The notes beneath the pieces are model-generated. The model ran no database searches. It was not told the DNA's origin and saw only the letters and a program-made list of their open reading frames with translations. The position numbers and the translations under genes are program-made. Of a stretch of 64,000 bases of DNA, positions 41,461 through 49,759 are shown in pieces (the stretch's first letter is position 1; each line of letters begins with the position of its first letter). Source of the stretch: an uncultured Prevotellaceae bacterium (GTDB lineage Bacteria; Bacteroidota; Bacteroidia; Bacteroidales; Bacteroidaceae); contig ONYA01000011.1 in the NCBI GenBank assembly GCA_900321965.1, forward strand, positions 1 through 64,000, read 5' to 3'.

Positions 41461-43977
41461 ATGAATATTTCCTATAAATGGCTGAAAGACTACGTTGACT
41501 TCGACTTGACGCCGCAGCAGGTCTGCGATGCGCTGACGTCAACAGGTCTGGAGGTCGACGCACTCGAAGAGGTGCAGAGCATTCGTGGTGGACTGAAGGG
41601 ACTCTATGTTGGCAAGGTGCTGACGTGCGAAGCCCATCCCAATAGCGACCACCTGCATGTGACGACTGTTGATCTGGGCAAGGGCGAACCGAGCCAGATT
41701 GTGTGCGGCGCCCCCAACGTGGCAGCTGGTCAGAAAGTGATTGTGGCCGACTTGGGCTGTGTGCTCTACGACGGCGACAACGAGTTTGTTATCAAGAAGT
41801 CGAAACTGCGCGGCGTGGAGTCGTGCGGCATGATTTGTGCTGAGGACGAGATTGGTGTTGGTACGTCGCACGACGGTATCATCGTATTGCCTGACGACGC
41901 TGTGGTAGGTATGCCTGCCGCCGAGTATTATCACTTGGAGAGCGACTGGCTCATAGAGGTGGACATCACCGCCAACCGTGCCGACGCATTGAGCCACTGG
42001 GGTGTTGCCCGCGATCTCTACGCCTGGCTTCGCCAAAACGGCTACGAGTCCTCCCTCCACCGCCCCGCGGTCGATGGTTTCGCCATCGACAACCACGACC
42101 TCCCCATCGACGTGGTCATCGAGAATACCGAGGCTTGTCGCCGTTACGCCTGCGTCAGCATCACCGGCTGCGAGGTGAAGGAGTCGCCCGAGTGGCTGAA
42201 GACCCGCCTGACGACCGTCGGCCTGCGTCCTATCAACAACATTGTTGACATTACGAACTACATCATGTTCGCCTACGGTCAGCCGCTGCATTGTTTCGAT
42301 GCCGATATGGTGACGGGTCATAAGATTGTGGTAAAGACGATGCCCGAGGGTACGCCGTTCGTCACCCTTGATGGTGAGGAACATAAGCTCTCAGACCGCG
42401 ACCTGGCCATCTGCAATGCTGAGGAAGCTATGTGCATAGCCGGCGTGTTTGGCGGTAAGGGTAGCGGTACCTACGAGACGACGAAGAACGTCGTTTTGGA
42501 GTCGGCCTACTTCCATCCTACATGGATTCGTAAGTCTGCCCGCCGTCACGGACTCTCGACTGACGCCTCGTTCCGCTTTGAGCGTGGCATCGATCCCAAT
42601 GGCGTCATCTACGCCCTGAAGCAGGCTGCCATCATGTGCCGTGAACTGGCTGGCGGTAAGGTGTCGATGGAGATTCGCGACGAGTATCCGTCACCCATAG
42701 AGAATGCTAAGGTAGAACTTAACTTCAATTATGTCAAGACGCTGATAGGTAAGGATATACCTCATCAGACGATTAAGGATATCTGCACCTCTTTGGAGAT
42801 GAAGATACTCAGCGAGACGCCCGAGGCCATGACCGTCGATGTGCCTGCCTACCGTGTGGACGTCCAGCGTCCTTGCGACGTCGTAGAGGACATTCTGCGC
42901 ATATACGGATATAATAATGTGGAGATTCCTACACAGCTGAAGGGCTCGCTCGTCATCAAGGGCGACGAAGACCGCAAGCACAAGCTGGCTAACTTGGTGA
43001 GCGAGCAGCTGGTAGGCGAGGGCTTCAACGAAATTCTGAACAACTCGTTGACGAAGGCTGCGTACTATGCAGCCCCTCTGTCGTCCCCCGAGGGGGACAC
43101 AAATGTCCAGCAAACAAATGAAGCCCCCTCGGGGGCTGTAGGGGGGGCTTTCCTTGTCAGAATCATGAACCCGCTCTCAAGCGACCTGAACGTCATGCGT
43201 CAGACCCTGCTCTACGGCGGTCTGGAGAGTGTTGCCCATAACGCCAACCGTAAGAATCAGAACCTGCGTTTCTTCGAGTTCGGCAACGTCTACTACTTCG
43301 ATTCTGAGAAGCAAAACGAAGACGACCCGATGCAGGCCTACAAGGAGCAGAATCACCTGGCTCTTTGGCTGACAGGTAAGCGCGTCGAGGGTTCGTGGGC
43401 ACATCAGAATGAGGATTCTACGTTCTATGAGTTAAGCGCCTACGTCGAGAATGTGCTGCGTCGTATCGGTCTGAAATTAGGTATGGCTGTTCGCAAGAAG
43501 TCAGAGAATCCAATCTTCTCGGCTGGTCTTGTCATTGAGAATCGTGGTGGCAAGAAGCTTGTTGAGATGGGTGTGCTGACGAAGAAACTGCAGAAGCAGT
43601 TCGGCATCGACAATCCTGTCTACTATGCCGAGATGAACTGGACGCAGCTGATGAAGGCCACGAAGAAGAACGAGGTGAAGTTCACCGAGGTGCCGAAGTT
43701 CCCTGCCGTCAGCCGCGACTTGGCCCTGTTGGTCGACAACAGCGTGGAGTTTGCACAGATTGAGCAGATTGCCCGTCAGTCGGAGAGGAAACTGCTGAAG
43801 AAGGTGGAACTGTTCGACGTCTACGAGGGCGACAAGCTGCCTGCCGGCAAGAAGTCGTACGCCGTCAACTTCATCCTGCAGGATGAGGAGAAGACGATGG
43901 GCGACAAGCAGATCGACGCTATCATGCAGAAACTCATCACCAACCTGAAGAAGCAGCTCAATGCTGAGTTGCGCTAA
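41461..43977 (+). CDS. pheT: Phenylalanyl-tRNA synthetase beta subunit
   Basis: An 838-residue subunit that helps charge tRNA-Phe. An N-terminal tRNA-binding domain (LYVGKVLTCEAHPNSDHLHVTTVDLG) is followed by B3/B4 editing and B5 domains (RPINNIVDITNYIMF; DASFRFERGIDPNG) and core sequence ending MNPLSSDLNVMRQTLL. A C-terminal FDX-ACB anticodon-binding domain is visible as KFPAVSRDLALLVDNSVEF. Residues about 537-564 (APLSSPEGDTN ... GAVGGAFL) are an in-frame palindromic insertion (43069-43152) not expected in the family. pheS is not adjacent. An attenuator-like hairpin stands before it. Confidence 0.95.
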   Translation: MNISYKWLKDYVDFDLTPQQVCDALTSTGLEVDALEEVQSIRGGLKGLYVGKVLTCEAHPNSDHLHVTTVDLGKGEPSQIVCGAPNVAAGQKVIVADLGCVLYDGDNEFVIKKSKLRGVESCGMICAEDEIGVGTSHDGIIVLPDDAVVGMPAAEYYHLESDWLIEVDITANRADALSHWGVARDLYAWLRQNGYESSLHRPAVDGFAIDNHDLPIDVVIENTEACRRYACVSITGCEVKESPEWLKTRLTTVGLRPINNIVDITNYIMFAYGQPLHCFDADMVTGHKIVVKTMPEGTPFVTLDGEEHKLSDRDLAICNAEEAMCIAGVFGGKGSGTYETTKNVVLESAYFHPTWIRKSARRHGLSTDASFRFERGIDPNGVIYALKQAAIMCRELAGGKVSMEIRDEYPSPIENAKVELNFNYVKTLIGKDIPHQTIKDICTSLEMKILSETPEAMTVDVPAYRVDVQRPCDVVEDILRIYGYNNVEIPTQLKGSLVIKGDEDRKHKLANLVSEQLVGEGFNEILNNSLTKAAYYAAPLSSPEGDTNVQQTNEAPSGAVGGAFLVRIMNPLSSDLNVMRQTLLYGGLESVAHNANRKNQNLRFFEFGNVYYFDSEKQNEDDPMQAYKEQNHLALWLTGKRVEGSWAHQNEDSTFYELSAYVENVLRRIGLKLGMAVRKKSENPIFSAGLVIENRGGKKLVEMGVLTKKLQKQFGIDNPVYYAEMNWTQLMKATKKNEVKFTEVPKFPAVSRDLALLVDNSVEFAQIEQIARQSERKLLKKVELFDVYEGDKLPAGKKSYAVNFILQDEEKTMGDKQIDAIMQKLITNLKKQLNAELR
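43069..43152. repeat. Pair of inverted REP-like palindromes inserted in frame in pheT
   Basis: Copy 1 (plus) reads AGCCCCTCTGTCGTCCCCCG then AGGGGGAC. Copy 2 (minus) reads AGCCCCCCCTACAGCCCCCG then AGGGGGCTT. They align as inverted copies about 25 nt apart, like a BIME. Translation stays open through both. Confidence 0.8.
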
Positions 43978-43984
43978 GGTCTCG

Positions 43985-44016
43985 TCATAACGAAATAACG
44001 TAATAACGACATAACG
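43985..44016 (+). repeat. Octamer tandem array, NNATAACG x4, pheT/yebC spacer
   Basis: TCATAACG, AAATAACG, TAATAACG, ACATAACG in an 8-bp register fill most of the 53-nt spacer before yebC. Confidence 0.75.
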
Positions 44017-44030
44017 AAAAAATAATATTT

Positions 44031-44768
44031 ATGGGAAGAGCATTTGAATATCGTAAAGCTACAAAGCTGAAGAGATGGGGCCACATGGCCAAGACTTTTA
44101 CAAAGATTGGCAAGCAGATTGCCATTGCCGTCAAGGCTGGTGGTCCTGAGCCTGACATGAACCCCGCACTCCGTGCTTGCATCGCCAATGCCAAGCGCGA
44201 GAACATGCCGAAGGACAACATCGAGCGTGCCATCAAGAACGCTATGGGCAAGGACCAGAGCGACTACAAGGAAGTGACCTACGAGGGATACGGCCCTCAC
44301 GGTATTGCCATCTTCGTTGACACTCTGACTGACAACACCACCCGTACCGTTGGCGACGTCCGTTCAGTATTCAACAAGTTCAACGGCAACCTCGGCACTC
44401 AGGGTTCACTCTCGTTCCTGTTCGACCACAAGGCAGTCTTCACTTTCAAGAAGAAAGACGGACTGGATATGGACGAGATGATTCTCGACCTCATTGACTA
44501 TGGCGTGGAAGACGAGTTCGACGAGGACGAAGAGGAGAACAGCATAACCATCTATGGCGACCCCTCAAGCTTCGGCGCTATCCAGAAGCATCTGGAGGAG
44601 AATGGTTTCGAGGTCACGGGTGCTGAGTTCACACGTATCCCCAACGACCTGAAGGATGTGACGCCTGAACAGCGTGAGACCATCGACAAGATGGTGGAGA
44701 AGCTCGAAGACTTCGATGACGTGCAGACAGTCTACACGAACATGAAGCCTGAGGCTATCGAGGAGTAA
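44031..44768 (+). CDS. yebC: YebC/PmpR-family protein
   Basis: A 245-residue cytoplasmic protein with the family start MGRAFEYRKATKLKRWGHMAKTFTKIGK, then PALRACIANAKRENMPKDNIERAIKNA. GYGPHGIAIFVDTLTDNTTRT and GSLSFLFDHKAVF are core motifs. YebC proteins are described both as transcription regulators and as ribosome-associated factors that relieve stalling at proline-rich stretches. It follows pheT by a repeat-filled spacer, so it may be cotranscribed. A strong terminator follows. Confidence 0.95.
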   Translation: MGRAFEYRKATKLKRWGHMAKTFTKIGKQIAIAVKAGGPEPDMNPALRACIANAKRENMPKDNIERAIKNAMGKDQSDYKEVTYEGYGPHGIAIFVDTLTDNTTRTVGDVRSVFNKFNGNLGTQGSLSFLFDHKAVFTFKKKDGLDMDEMILDLIDYGVEDEFDEDEEENSITIYGDPSSFGAIQKHLEENGFEVTGAEFTRIPNDLKDVTPEQRETIDKMVEKLEDFDDVQTVYTNMKPEAIEE

Positions 44769-44808
44769 TATAACATAAACATAGGCTTCCGACAGCGTAA
44801 AAAAAGAG

Positions 44809-44838
44809 AGCCGAAAGATTTGGTCTTTCGGCTTTTTT
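44809..44838 (+). terminator. Rho-independent terminator of yebC
   Basis: AGCCGAAAGA (44809-44818) and TCTTTCGGCT (44824-44833) are perfect 10-bp arms around a 5-nt loop, followed by six T. The loop overlaps the -33 element of pcrA. Confidence 0.9.
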
Positions 44839-44849
44839 ATGTACCTTTG
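44819..44849 (+). promoter_or_regulatory. Promoter of pcrA, overlapping the yebC terminator loop
   Basis: TTTG (44819-44822) sits mostly in the terminator loop, then a 19-nt spacer and TACCTTTG (44842-44849). The ATG at 44857 begins 7 nt later, so the transcript would be almost leaderless. Confidence 0.7.
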
Positions 44850-44856
44850 CAGTCCT

Positions 44857-47217
44857 ATGACAGAAACGACATTACTTAAAGAACTGAATGAGAGCCAGCG
44901 CGAGGCGGTGCTGTTCTGCGACGGGCCGTCGCTGGTGATTGCCGGTGCAGGGTCGGGCAAGACGCGCGTGCTGACGTATAAGATAGCATGGCTGCTGGAG
45001 CAGGGACTGAAACCGTGGGAGATTCTGGCGCTGACGTTTACCAACAAGGCGGCACGCGAGATGAAGGACCGCATAGGCCGGCTGGTGGGTGAGGAGCGGG
45101 CACGCTACCTGCAGATGGGTACGTTCCATTCGGTGTTTTCGCGCATACTGCGTGCAGAGGCCGACAAGATAGGTTTTAACGCCAACTTCACGATATACGA
45201 CCAGACGGACGCCCGCTCGCTGGTGAAGGCCATCATCAAGGAGATGGGACTCGACGACAAGGTGTATAAGCCGGCATCGGTGGCCGACCGCATCTCGATG
45301 GCTAAGAACCACCTGATACTGGCGGGGCAGTATGGCCAGACGGCCTGGGCGCGCGATGACGCCAGCAGCAAGCGTCCGCTGATAACGAACATCTATGGGC
45401 GTTATGCCGAGCGCTGCCGTCAGGCTAACGCGATGGACTTTGACGACCTGCTGGTGCAGACTTATGTGCTGTTCCAGAATCATGAGGACGTCAGGCGGAA
45501 ATATGCTGAACGGTTCAAGTTCGTGCTGGTCGACGAATATCAGGACACGAACTTCGCGCAGCAGGCTATCGTGCTGCAGCTGACCCGTGAGCGCCAGCGC
45601 GTCTGCGTGGTCGGCGACGATGCCCAGAGCATCTACAGCTTTCGTGGTGCGAATATCGACAACATCCTGAACTTCCGTTCGGCATACGACAACGCCCGAC
45701 TGTTCAAACTGGAGCAGAATTACCGTTCGACGCAGATGATTGTGCAGGCGGCAAACTCGCTCATACGCAAGAACGAGCGGCAGATACCGAAGGACGTCTA
45801 CAGCCGCAACGAGACGGGTGAGCGTGTGACGCTGAAGCCAGCGTACTCTGACCGCGAGGAGGCACTCATCGTCTGTCAGGACATCAAGCGCATACGGCGT
45901 GAGGACCGCTGCGGATGGAGCGACTTCGCCATTCTCTACCGCACGAACTCGCAGAGCCGCTCGTTTGAGGAACAGATGCGCAAGGACAATATTCCCTACC
46001 GCATCTACGGCGGTCTGTCGTTCTATCAGCGCAAGGAGATCAAGGACGTGATAGCCTACTTCCGACTGGTGGCGAACCCCAATGACGAGGAGGCTTTCAA
46101 GCGTATTGTGAACTATCCCGCACGTGGCATCGGCGACACGACAGTAGGGAAAATCATACAGACGGCGCAGACGTACGGCGTCAGCCTCTGGCAGGTCATC
46201 AAGGAGCCGGTGCTGTTTCCGACGGGTGTCAGCAAGGGCACACAGGCGAAGCTTCAGGCCTTCCGCGAGCTGATAGAGGGCTGGATAGGACGACTGACGA
46301 CGGAGGACGCCTACGTGCTGGGTCACGACATCATTATGTCGAGCGGCATCAGCAAGGATATCTACAGCAGTCGCAACCCAGAGGACATTGCGCGCCAGGA
46401 GAATCTTGAGGAGTTTCTCAGCGGTATGCAGGACTTTGTGGAGAGCCGCCGCGAGGAGGACATGGGCGGACAGGTGTTTCTGACGGACTTCCTGCAGGAG
46501 GTGGCGCTACTGACCGATCTGGATAGCGACGAGGGCGACGCTAACGACAAGGTGACGCTGATGACCATCCACTCGGCCAAGGGCCTGGAGTTCCCGACGG
46601 TTTTTGTCGTAGGATTAGAGGAGAACATCTTCCCCTCGCCGATGTCTACGGGCTCGATGCGCGAGTTAGAAGAGGAGCGCCGACTGCTCTACGTGGCCAT
46701 CACGCGAGCCGGGAAACATTGCATCCTGACGTGTGCGCAGAACCGTTTCCGCTACGGACGGATGGAGTATGACACGCCGTCGCGATTCATCAAGGATTTT
46801 GACCCGCAGCTCATCAGGGTGGAGTCAGAGAAAGGGGGCGACGACGACACCTACACCCGCAGCTACCGCCAGACGACGAGCCGTGGCAGCGACTGGATGC
46901 AGAACCCGCGCCCCGTGGCCACGCAGTTCAAGGCCGACCCCAAGCCCCGTATGGTGGCACCCCCAAGGCCGGAGAAACCCGTCGACCCGTTTGGCCCGAA
47001 CTTCAAGCGTGTGTATCAGGCTACGGCTCCCCGCCAGACGTCTGTGGAGGGTGGGGCGTTGCAGGAAGGCTGCATGATTGAGCACCAACGCTTCGGCATC
47101 GGCCGTGTGGTCAGGATTGAGGGGACGGGTGAAAATCAAAAAGCAACTGTAGAGTTCAAGAATACAGGAACTAAACAGTTGCTATTGAAGTTTGCTCGTT
47201 ACAAGATCATCTCATAA
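44857..47217 (+). CDS. pcrA: UvrD/PcrA-family ATP-dependent DNA helicase
   Basis: A 786-residue superfamily-1A 3'-5' helicase. Motif I is IAGAGSGKTRVLTYK, with LTFTNKAAREMKDRI, Walker B LVDEYQDTNFAQQ, VVGDDAQSIYSFRGAN and LMTIHSAKGLEFPTVFVVG. The C-terminal Tudor-like patch is IEHQRFGIGRVVRIEGTG, typical of PcrA/UvrD. A frame open to 44839 starts within the promoter, so the ATG at 44857 (MTETTLLKELNESQREAV) is used. Its stop overlaps the stop of the opposing 43-residue gene. Confidence 0.94.
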   Translation: MTETTLLKELNESQREAVLFCDGPSLVIAGAGSGKTRVLTYKIAWLLEQGLKPWEILALTFTNKAAREMKDRIGRLVGEERARYLQMGTFHSVFSRILRAEADKIGFNANFTIYDQTDARSLVKAIIKEMGLDDKVYKPASVADRISMAKNHLILAGQYGQTAWARDDASSKRPLITNIYGRYAERCRQANAMDFDDLLVQTYVLFQNHEDVRRKYAERFKFVLVDEYQDTNFAQQAIVLQLTRERQRVCVVGDDAQSIYSFRGANIDNILNFRSAYDNARLFKLEQNYRSTQMIVQAANSLIRKNERQIPKDVYSRNETGERVTLKPAYSDREEALIVCQDIKRIRREDRCGWSDFAILYRTNSQSRSFEEQMRKDNIPYRIYGGLSFYQRKEIKDVIAYFRLVANPNDEEAFKRIVNYPARGIGDTTVGKIIQTAQTYGVSLWQVIKEPVLFPTGVSKGTQAKLQAFRELIEGWIGRLTTEDAYVLGHDIIMSSGISKDIYSSRNPEDIARQENLEEFLSGMQDFVESRREEDMGGQVFLTDFLQEVALLTDLDSDEGDANDKVTLMTIHSAKGLEFPTVFVVGLEENIFPSPMSTGSMRELEEERRLLYVAITRAGKHCILTCAQNRFRYGRMEYDTPSRFIKDFDPQLIRVESEKGGDDDTYTRSYRQTTSRGSDWMQNPRPVATQFKADPKPRMVAPPRPEKPVDPFGPNFKRVYQATAPRQTSVEGGALQEGCMIEHQRFGIGRVVRIEGTGENQKATVEFKNTGTKQLLLKFARYKIIS

Positions 47218-47343
47218 AGCCTCGTCGTCGGGCTTTTCGATATGGCGCTTCTGCTGACTGGGCAGGTGCGCCTTTTTTCGCAGCCAGGCCGCCTTGCGGG
47301 CTTCGTACTCCTGCTGGTGGGTCTCTAAATAGCCGTCGGCCAT
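47212..47343 (-). CDS. Conserved-looking small basic protein (43 residues)
   Basis: A 43-residue frame from the ATG at 47343 to the TGA at 47212-47214. It starts MADGYLETHQQEYEARKAAW and continues LRKKAHLPSQQK to a DDEAL end. It is helical and strongly basic in the middle. I recall similar small proteins with the pattern YLE..EEY.ARKAAWLRKK in Bacteroidales, but not their function. It starts 9 nt after the DUF4270 stop and so is likely cotranslated with it. Its stop overlaps the pcrA stop. Confidence 0.65.
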   Translation of the reverse strand: MADGYLETHQQEYEARKAAWLRKKAHLPSQQKRHIEKPDDEAL

Positions 47344-47352
47344 AGCTGTAGG

Positions 47353-48834
47353 TTATTGTTTGAACTTACCATAGACGATGTTCAGATTGATGGGGTTATG
47401 CTGGTTCCGGCTGCCGCCCACTAATTTCGTACTGGCAATGCCCACATAGTGCTCGATGCCGGTAACGGTGGCTGTGGTCGACGATGTGCTGCTCCACTTC
47501 AGCTGGACGGGTACGAGGAGCACCTTGTTCCAGTTAGGCGACAGAGTGCCACCAGCCTTCTTCACGTCGTACATCTTCTTGATGAGGTTCGAAATGTTGG
47601 AGAAGGTGTACTGGTTGGCAGAACCGCTGCCTACGGCATAGGTTGTGTAGTAGCTGAGGACATTGTCGGCCAGACGCTTCATCTCGAAGAACGAATTCAG
47701 ACTGTCTGCCGGCACCATCAGCACGTAGGGCGGAACTGACAGGGAGTTGTCCTTTATGGGGTTGTTGATGCGCTGGAAGCTGACTTTAGCCGTCATGATG
47801 GAGTCGTTCTCATGGCCCCAGTAGATGTCTTCGATAGGCAGCGTCACCTCGGTATAGATGCCTGCGGGGGCTTTCAAATATGTACAGGTATCGATGGTGG
47901 CCATAAACTCCAGAATCTCTTTCTCATTGTCAATCTTCGTTGTCTGCAACACCTCCTCGGTGCCGGCAAAGAAACTGGAGAAGGTCACGATACTGTCTTT
48001 GCTGTTCTTCCCCCGATAGTAGAATCGCAGGGCCATGTCGGGCACTTCGGTGTAGACGTCCTCACCATCGCTTACTGCGACGTAGAAACCTGGACAGACG
48101 TTGTGGGTAAAGGTGTAGGGGTTTTTGAAGTACTCGGGGTGGCGGTAGTACTGCTGCATGAGGTAGGTGCCGTAGTTGTTATAGACGGTGCCGTCCTTAG
48201 CAGTATACGGCTGGTTCATCTTGAAGACGATGCAGTCGTAGTAAGTGGACTTCGCACGCAGGCTGTCGGCCACGGTCTGGTCTTTATAGGAGACCATCTT
48301 GTCGACAACCAGTCCGCCCTGGCGTATTTTCCCCTCCTTGACGGGGTCGTAGTTGGAATAGTATTTTGCACCCTCTTCCAAAGGTTCCGACAGTTCCGAC
48401 AGTCTGACCTTCAAGGCGGCCAGCGTATCGGTAATGCCCGTCGGCGTGTTCATGTAGAGTTCTATCTGGCAGGAATCGGCACCTGCAACGTCAACATAAT
48501 CGGCATCACCCGGACGCTTGATCTTGCGGAGGCTGGTGACCTTGCTCTCGCTGGTCAGGGTATAGTTGTCGAGCACGTTGAACTGTGTCATCAGTTGGCT
48601 GGTGACGTATGCGCCCGTCTCCGGGTCCTTGACTCTGCCCAAGTAGCAATAGCTACTCCTGAGCAGTACGGAGTCGGCCAGGACGGAGCGTGTGGTTACC
48701 TGATAGTCTGTGGCACTAATATCCAGTTTGTCGGCCTCTTGGGTCAGCGTGTTTCCAAAATCGAAGGTGTCGTCACTACATGCAGCGAATGATAGCGCGG
48801 TAAGCATCATTGCTGTCAGCAATTTCTTGTTCAT
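47353..48834 (-). CDS. DUF4270 lipoprotein
   Basis: A 493-residue exported protein with a lipoprotein signal (residues 1 to about 19, LSFAAC as lipobox). A mostly beta body has repeated motifs such as TLAALKVRLSELSE and VTLPIEDIYWGHEND. It matches the DUF4270 family of Bacteroidetes, whose function is unknown. It follows the glycogen synthase gene by 17 nt, an arrangement I recall from other Bacteroidales, and probably shares its transcript. A role at the cell surface or in the periplasm is inferred from the lipid anchor. Confidence 0.88.
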   Translation of the reverse strand: MNKKLLTAMMLTALSFAACSDDTFDFGNTLTQEADKLDISATDYQVTTRSVLADSVLLRSSYCYLGRVKDPETGAYVTSQLMTQFNVLDNYTLTSESKVTSLRKIKRPGDADYVDVAGADSCQIELYMNTPTGITDTLAALKVRLSELSEPLEEGAKYYSNYDPVKEGKIRQGGLVVDKMVSYKDQTVADSLRAKSTYYDCIVFKMNQPYTAKDGTVYNNYGTYLMQQYYRHPEYFKNPYTFTHNVCPGFYVAVSDGEDVYTEVPDMALRFYYRGKNSKDSIVTFSSFFAGTEEVLQTTKIDNEKEILEFMATIDTCTYLKAPAGIYTEVTLPIEDIYWGHENDSIMTAKVSFQRINNPIKDNSLSVPPYVLMVPADSLNSFFEMKRLADNVLSYYTTYAVGSGSANQYTFSNISNLIKKMYDVKKAGGTLSPNWNKVLLVPVQLKWSSTSSTTATVTGIEHYVGIASTKLVGGSRNQHNPINLNIVYGKFKQ

Positions 48835-48851
48835 CTTTTAAATGTGTGTTT

Positions 48852-49664
48852 TTATTCCTCTTCGGGACAAATCTGGTTGTAGAGCGTTTCGTAGCCCTCG
48901 GCAAAGTCCTCCTGATAGCCTAATACGGGAATGTTCTTTGCTGCGGCATAGCTCTCGAAGTTCTTGTCGGCATCGGGACTGGCCATGATGACGCCGTCGC
49001 TGTAGTCGATGGCTAACTTACCCATCTCCTCGAAGTCGAAGTTGTCTTTGTAGGGCGTCAGCAGGTCGGCCGTCGTCTCGCGGAACTCCACGCACTTCTT
49101 GAAGTTGGTGCCTAAGTCGTTGGTGAGGTTCTTGGCAAAAAGCGAGGTGACAACCTTCGTATTGGCAAACGAGGGCTCGTCCTGATAGGCCGTCTTGATG
49201 TAGAGGGGCACAACGGCGCTCATCCATCCTTGGCAGTGGATGATGTCGGGCACCCAGCGCAGTTTCTTGACCGTCTCAAGGACGCCGCGTGCAAAGAAAA
49301 TAGCGCGTTCGCCGTTGTCGGGATAGTCGTTGCCCATCTCGTCCTTCTCCATCTGACGTTTGGAGAAGTAGTCGTCGTTATCGATGAAGTACACCTGTAC
49401 GCGGGCCTGCTGGATAGAGGCTACCTTGATAATCAGCGGATGGTCGGTGTCGTTTATGATAAGATTCATTCCCGACAGGCGTATGACCTCATGCAACTGG
49501 CCCCGGCGCTCGTTGATATTACCCCATTTGGGCATGAATGTACGGATTTCGTGACCCATCTCCTGTATAGCCTGTGGCAGGGCACGTCCCATCAAGGACA
49601 GTTCGGTGTCGGGTACGTATGGAGAAATCTCCTGATTGATGAATAATATCTTTTTCTTTGCCAT
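48852..49664 (-). CDS. Glycogen/starch synthase, short GT5-domain form
   Basis: A 270-residue protein matching the N-terminal (GT5) half of glycogen synthase. It has INQEISPYVPDTELSLMGRALPQAIQEMGHEIRTFMPKWGNI and DIIHCQGWMSAVVPLYIKTAY. It lacks the C-terminal nucleotide-binding half that full GlgA (about 480 residues) carries. Short forms are common in Bacteroidetes, so this is not an obvious truncation. How the short form acts is unclear: it could pair with another protein. A TAnnTTTG motif lies at 49685-49692. DUF4270 follows in the same transcript. Confidence 0.85.
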   Translation of the reverse strand: MAKKKILFINQEISPYVPDTELSLMGRALPQAIQEMGHEIRTFMPKWGNINERRGQLHEVIRLSGMNLIINDTDHPLIIKVASIQQARVQVYFIDNDDYFSKRQMEKDEMGNDYPDNGERAIFFARGVLETVKKLRWVPDIIHCQGWMSAVVPLYIKTAYQDEPSFANTKVVTSLFAKNLTNDLGTNFKKCVEFRETTADLLTPYKDNFDFEEMGKLAIDYSDGVIMASPDADKNFESYAAAKNIPVLGYQEDFAEGYETLYNQICPEEE

Positions 49665-49684
49665 CTTTTGGTTGTTTAGCCTTG

Positions 49685-49692
49685 CAAAGGTA
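49685..49692 (-). promoter_or_regulatory. -7 promoter element for the glycogen synthase-DUF4270 unit
   Basis: Minus-strand TACCTTTG, 20 nt before the ATG at 49664. The rest of the 95-nt gap up to 49760 holds only T-rich sequence and a weak GC hairpin (AAGCGGGCCGCTT, 49748-49760). Confidence 0.55.
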
Positions 49693-49759
49693 CGAAAAAT
49701 TTATCAGATTCAGGTGCTTTGCGCTTTGATTTTAGTTTTTTTTTTGAAAAGCGGGCCGC

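Noticed and set aside
44872-46326. A 484-codon open frame on the minus strand opposite pcrA
   Set aside because: Fully antisense to an intact helicase. High GC at third positions creates long shadow frames here.
47812-48792. A 326-codon plus-strand frame opposite the DUF4270 gene
   Set aside because: Antisense shadow of a lipoprotein gene with a clear signal peptide.
48852-49664. Truncated glycogen synthase pseudogene
   Set aside because: The 270-residue GT5-only form is common in Bacteroidetes and the gene has a normal start, stop and promoter.
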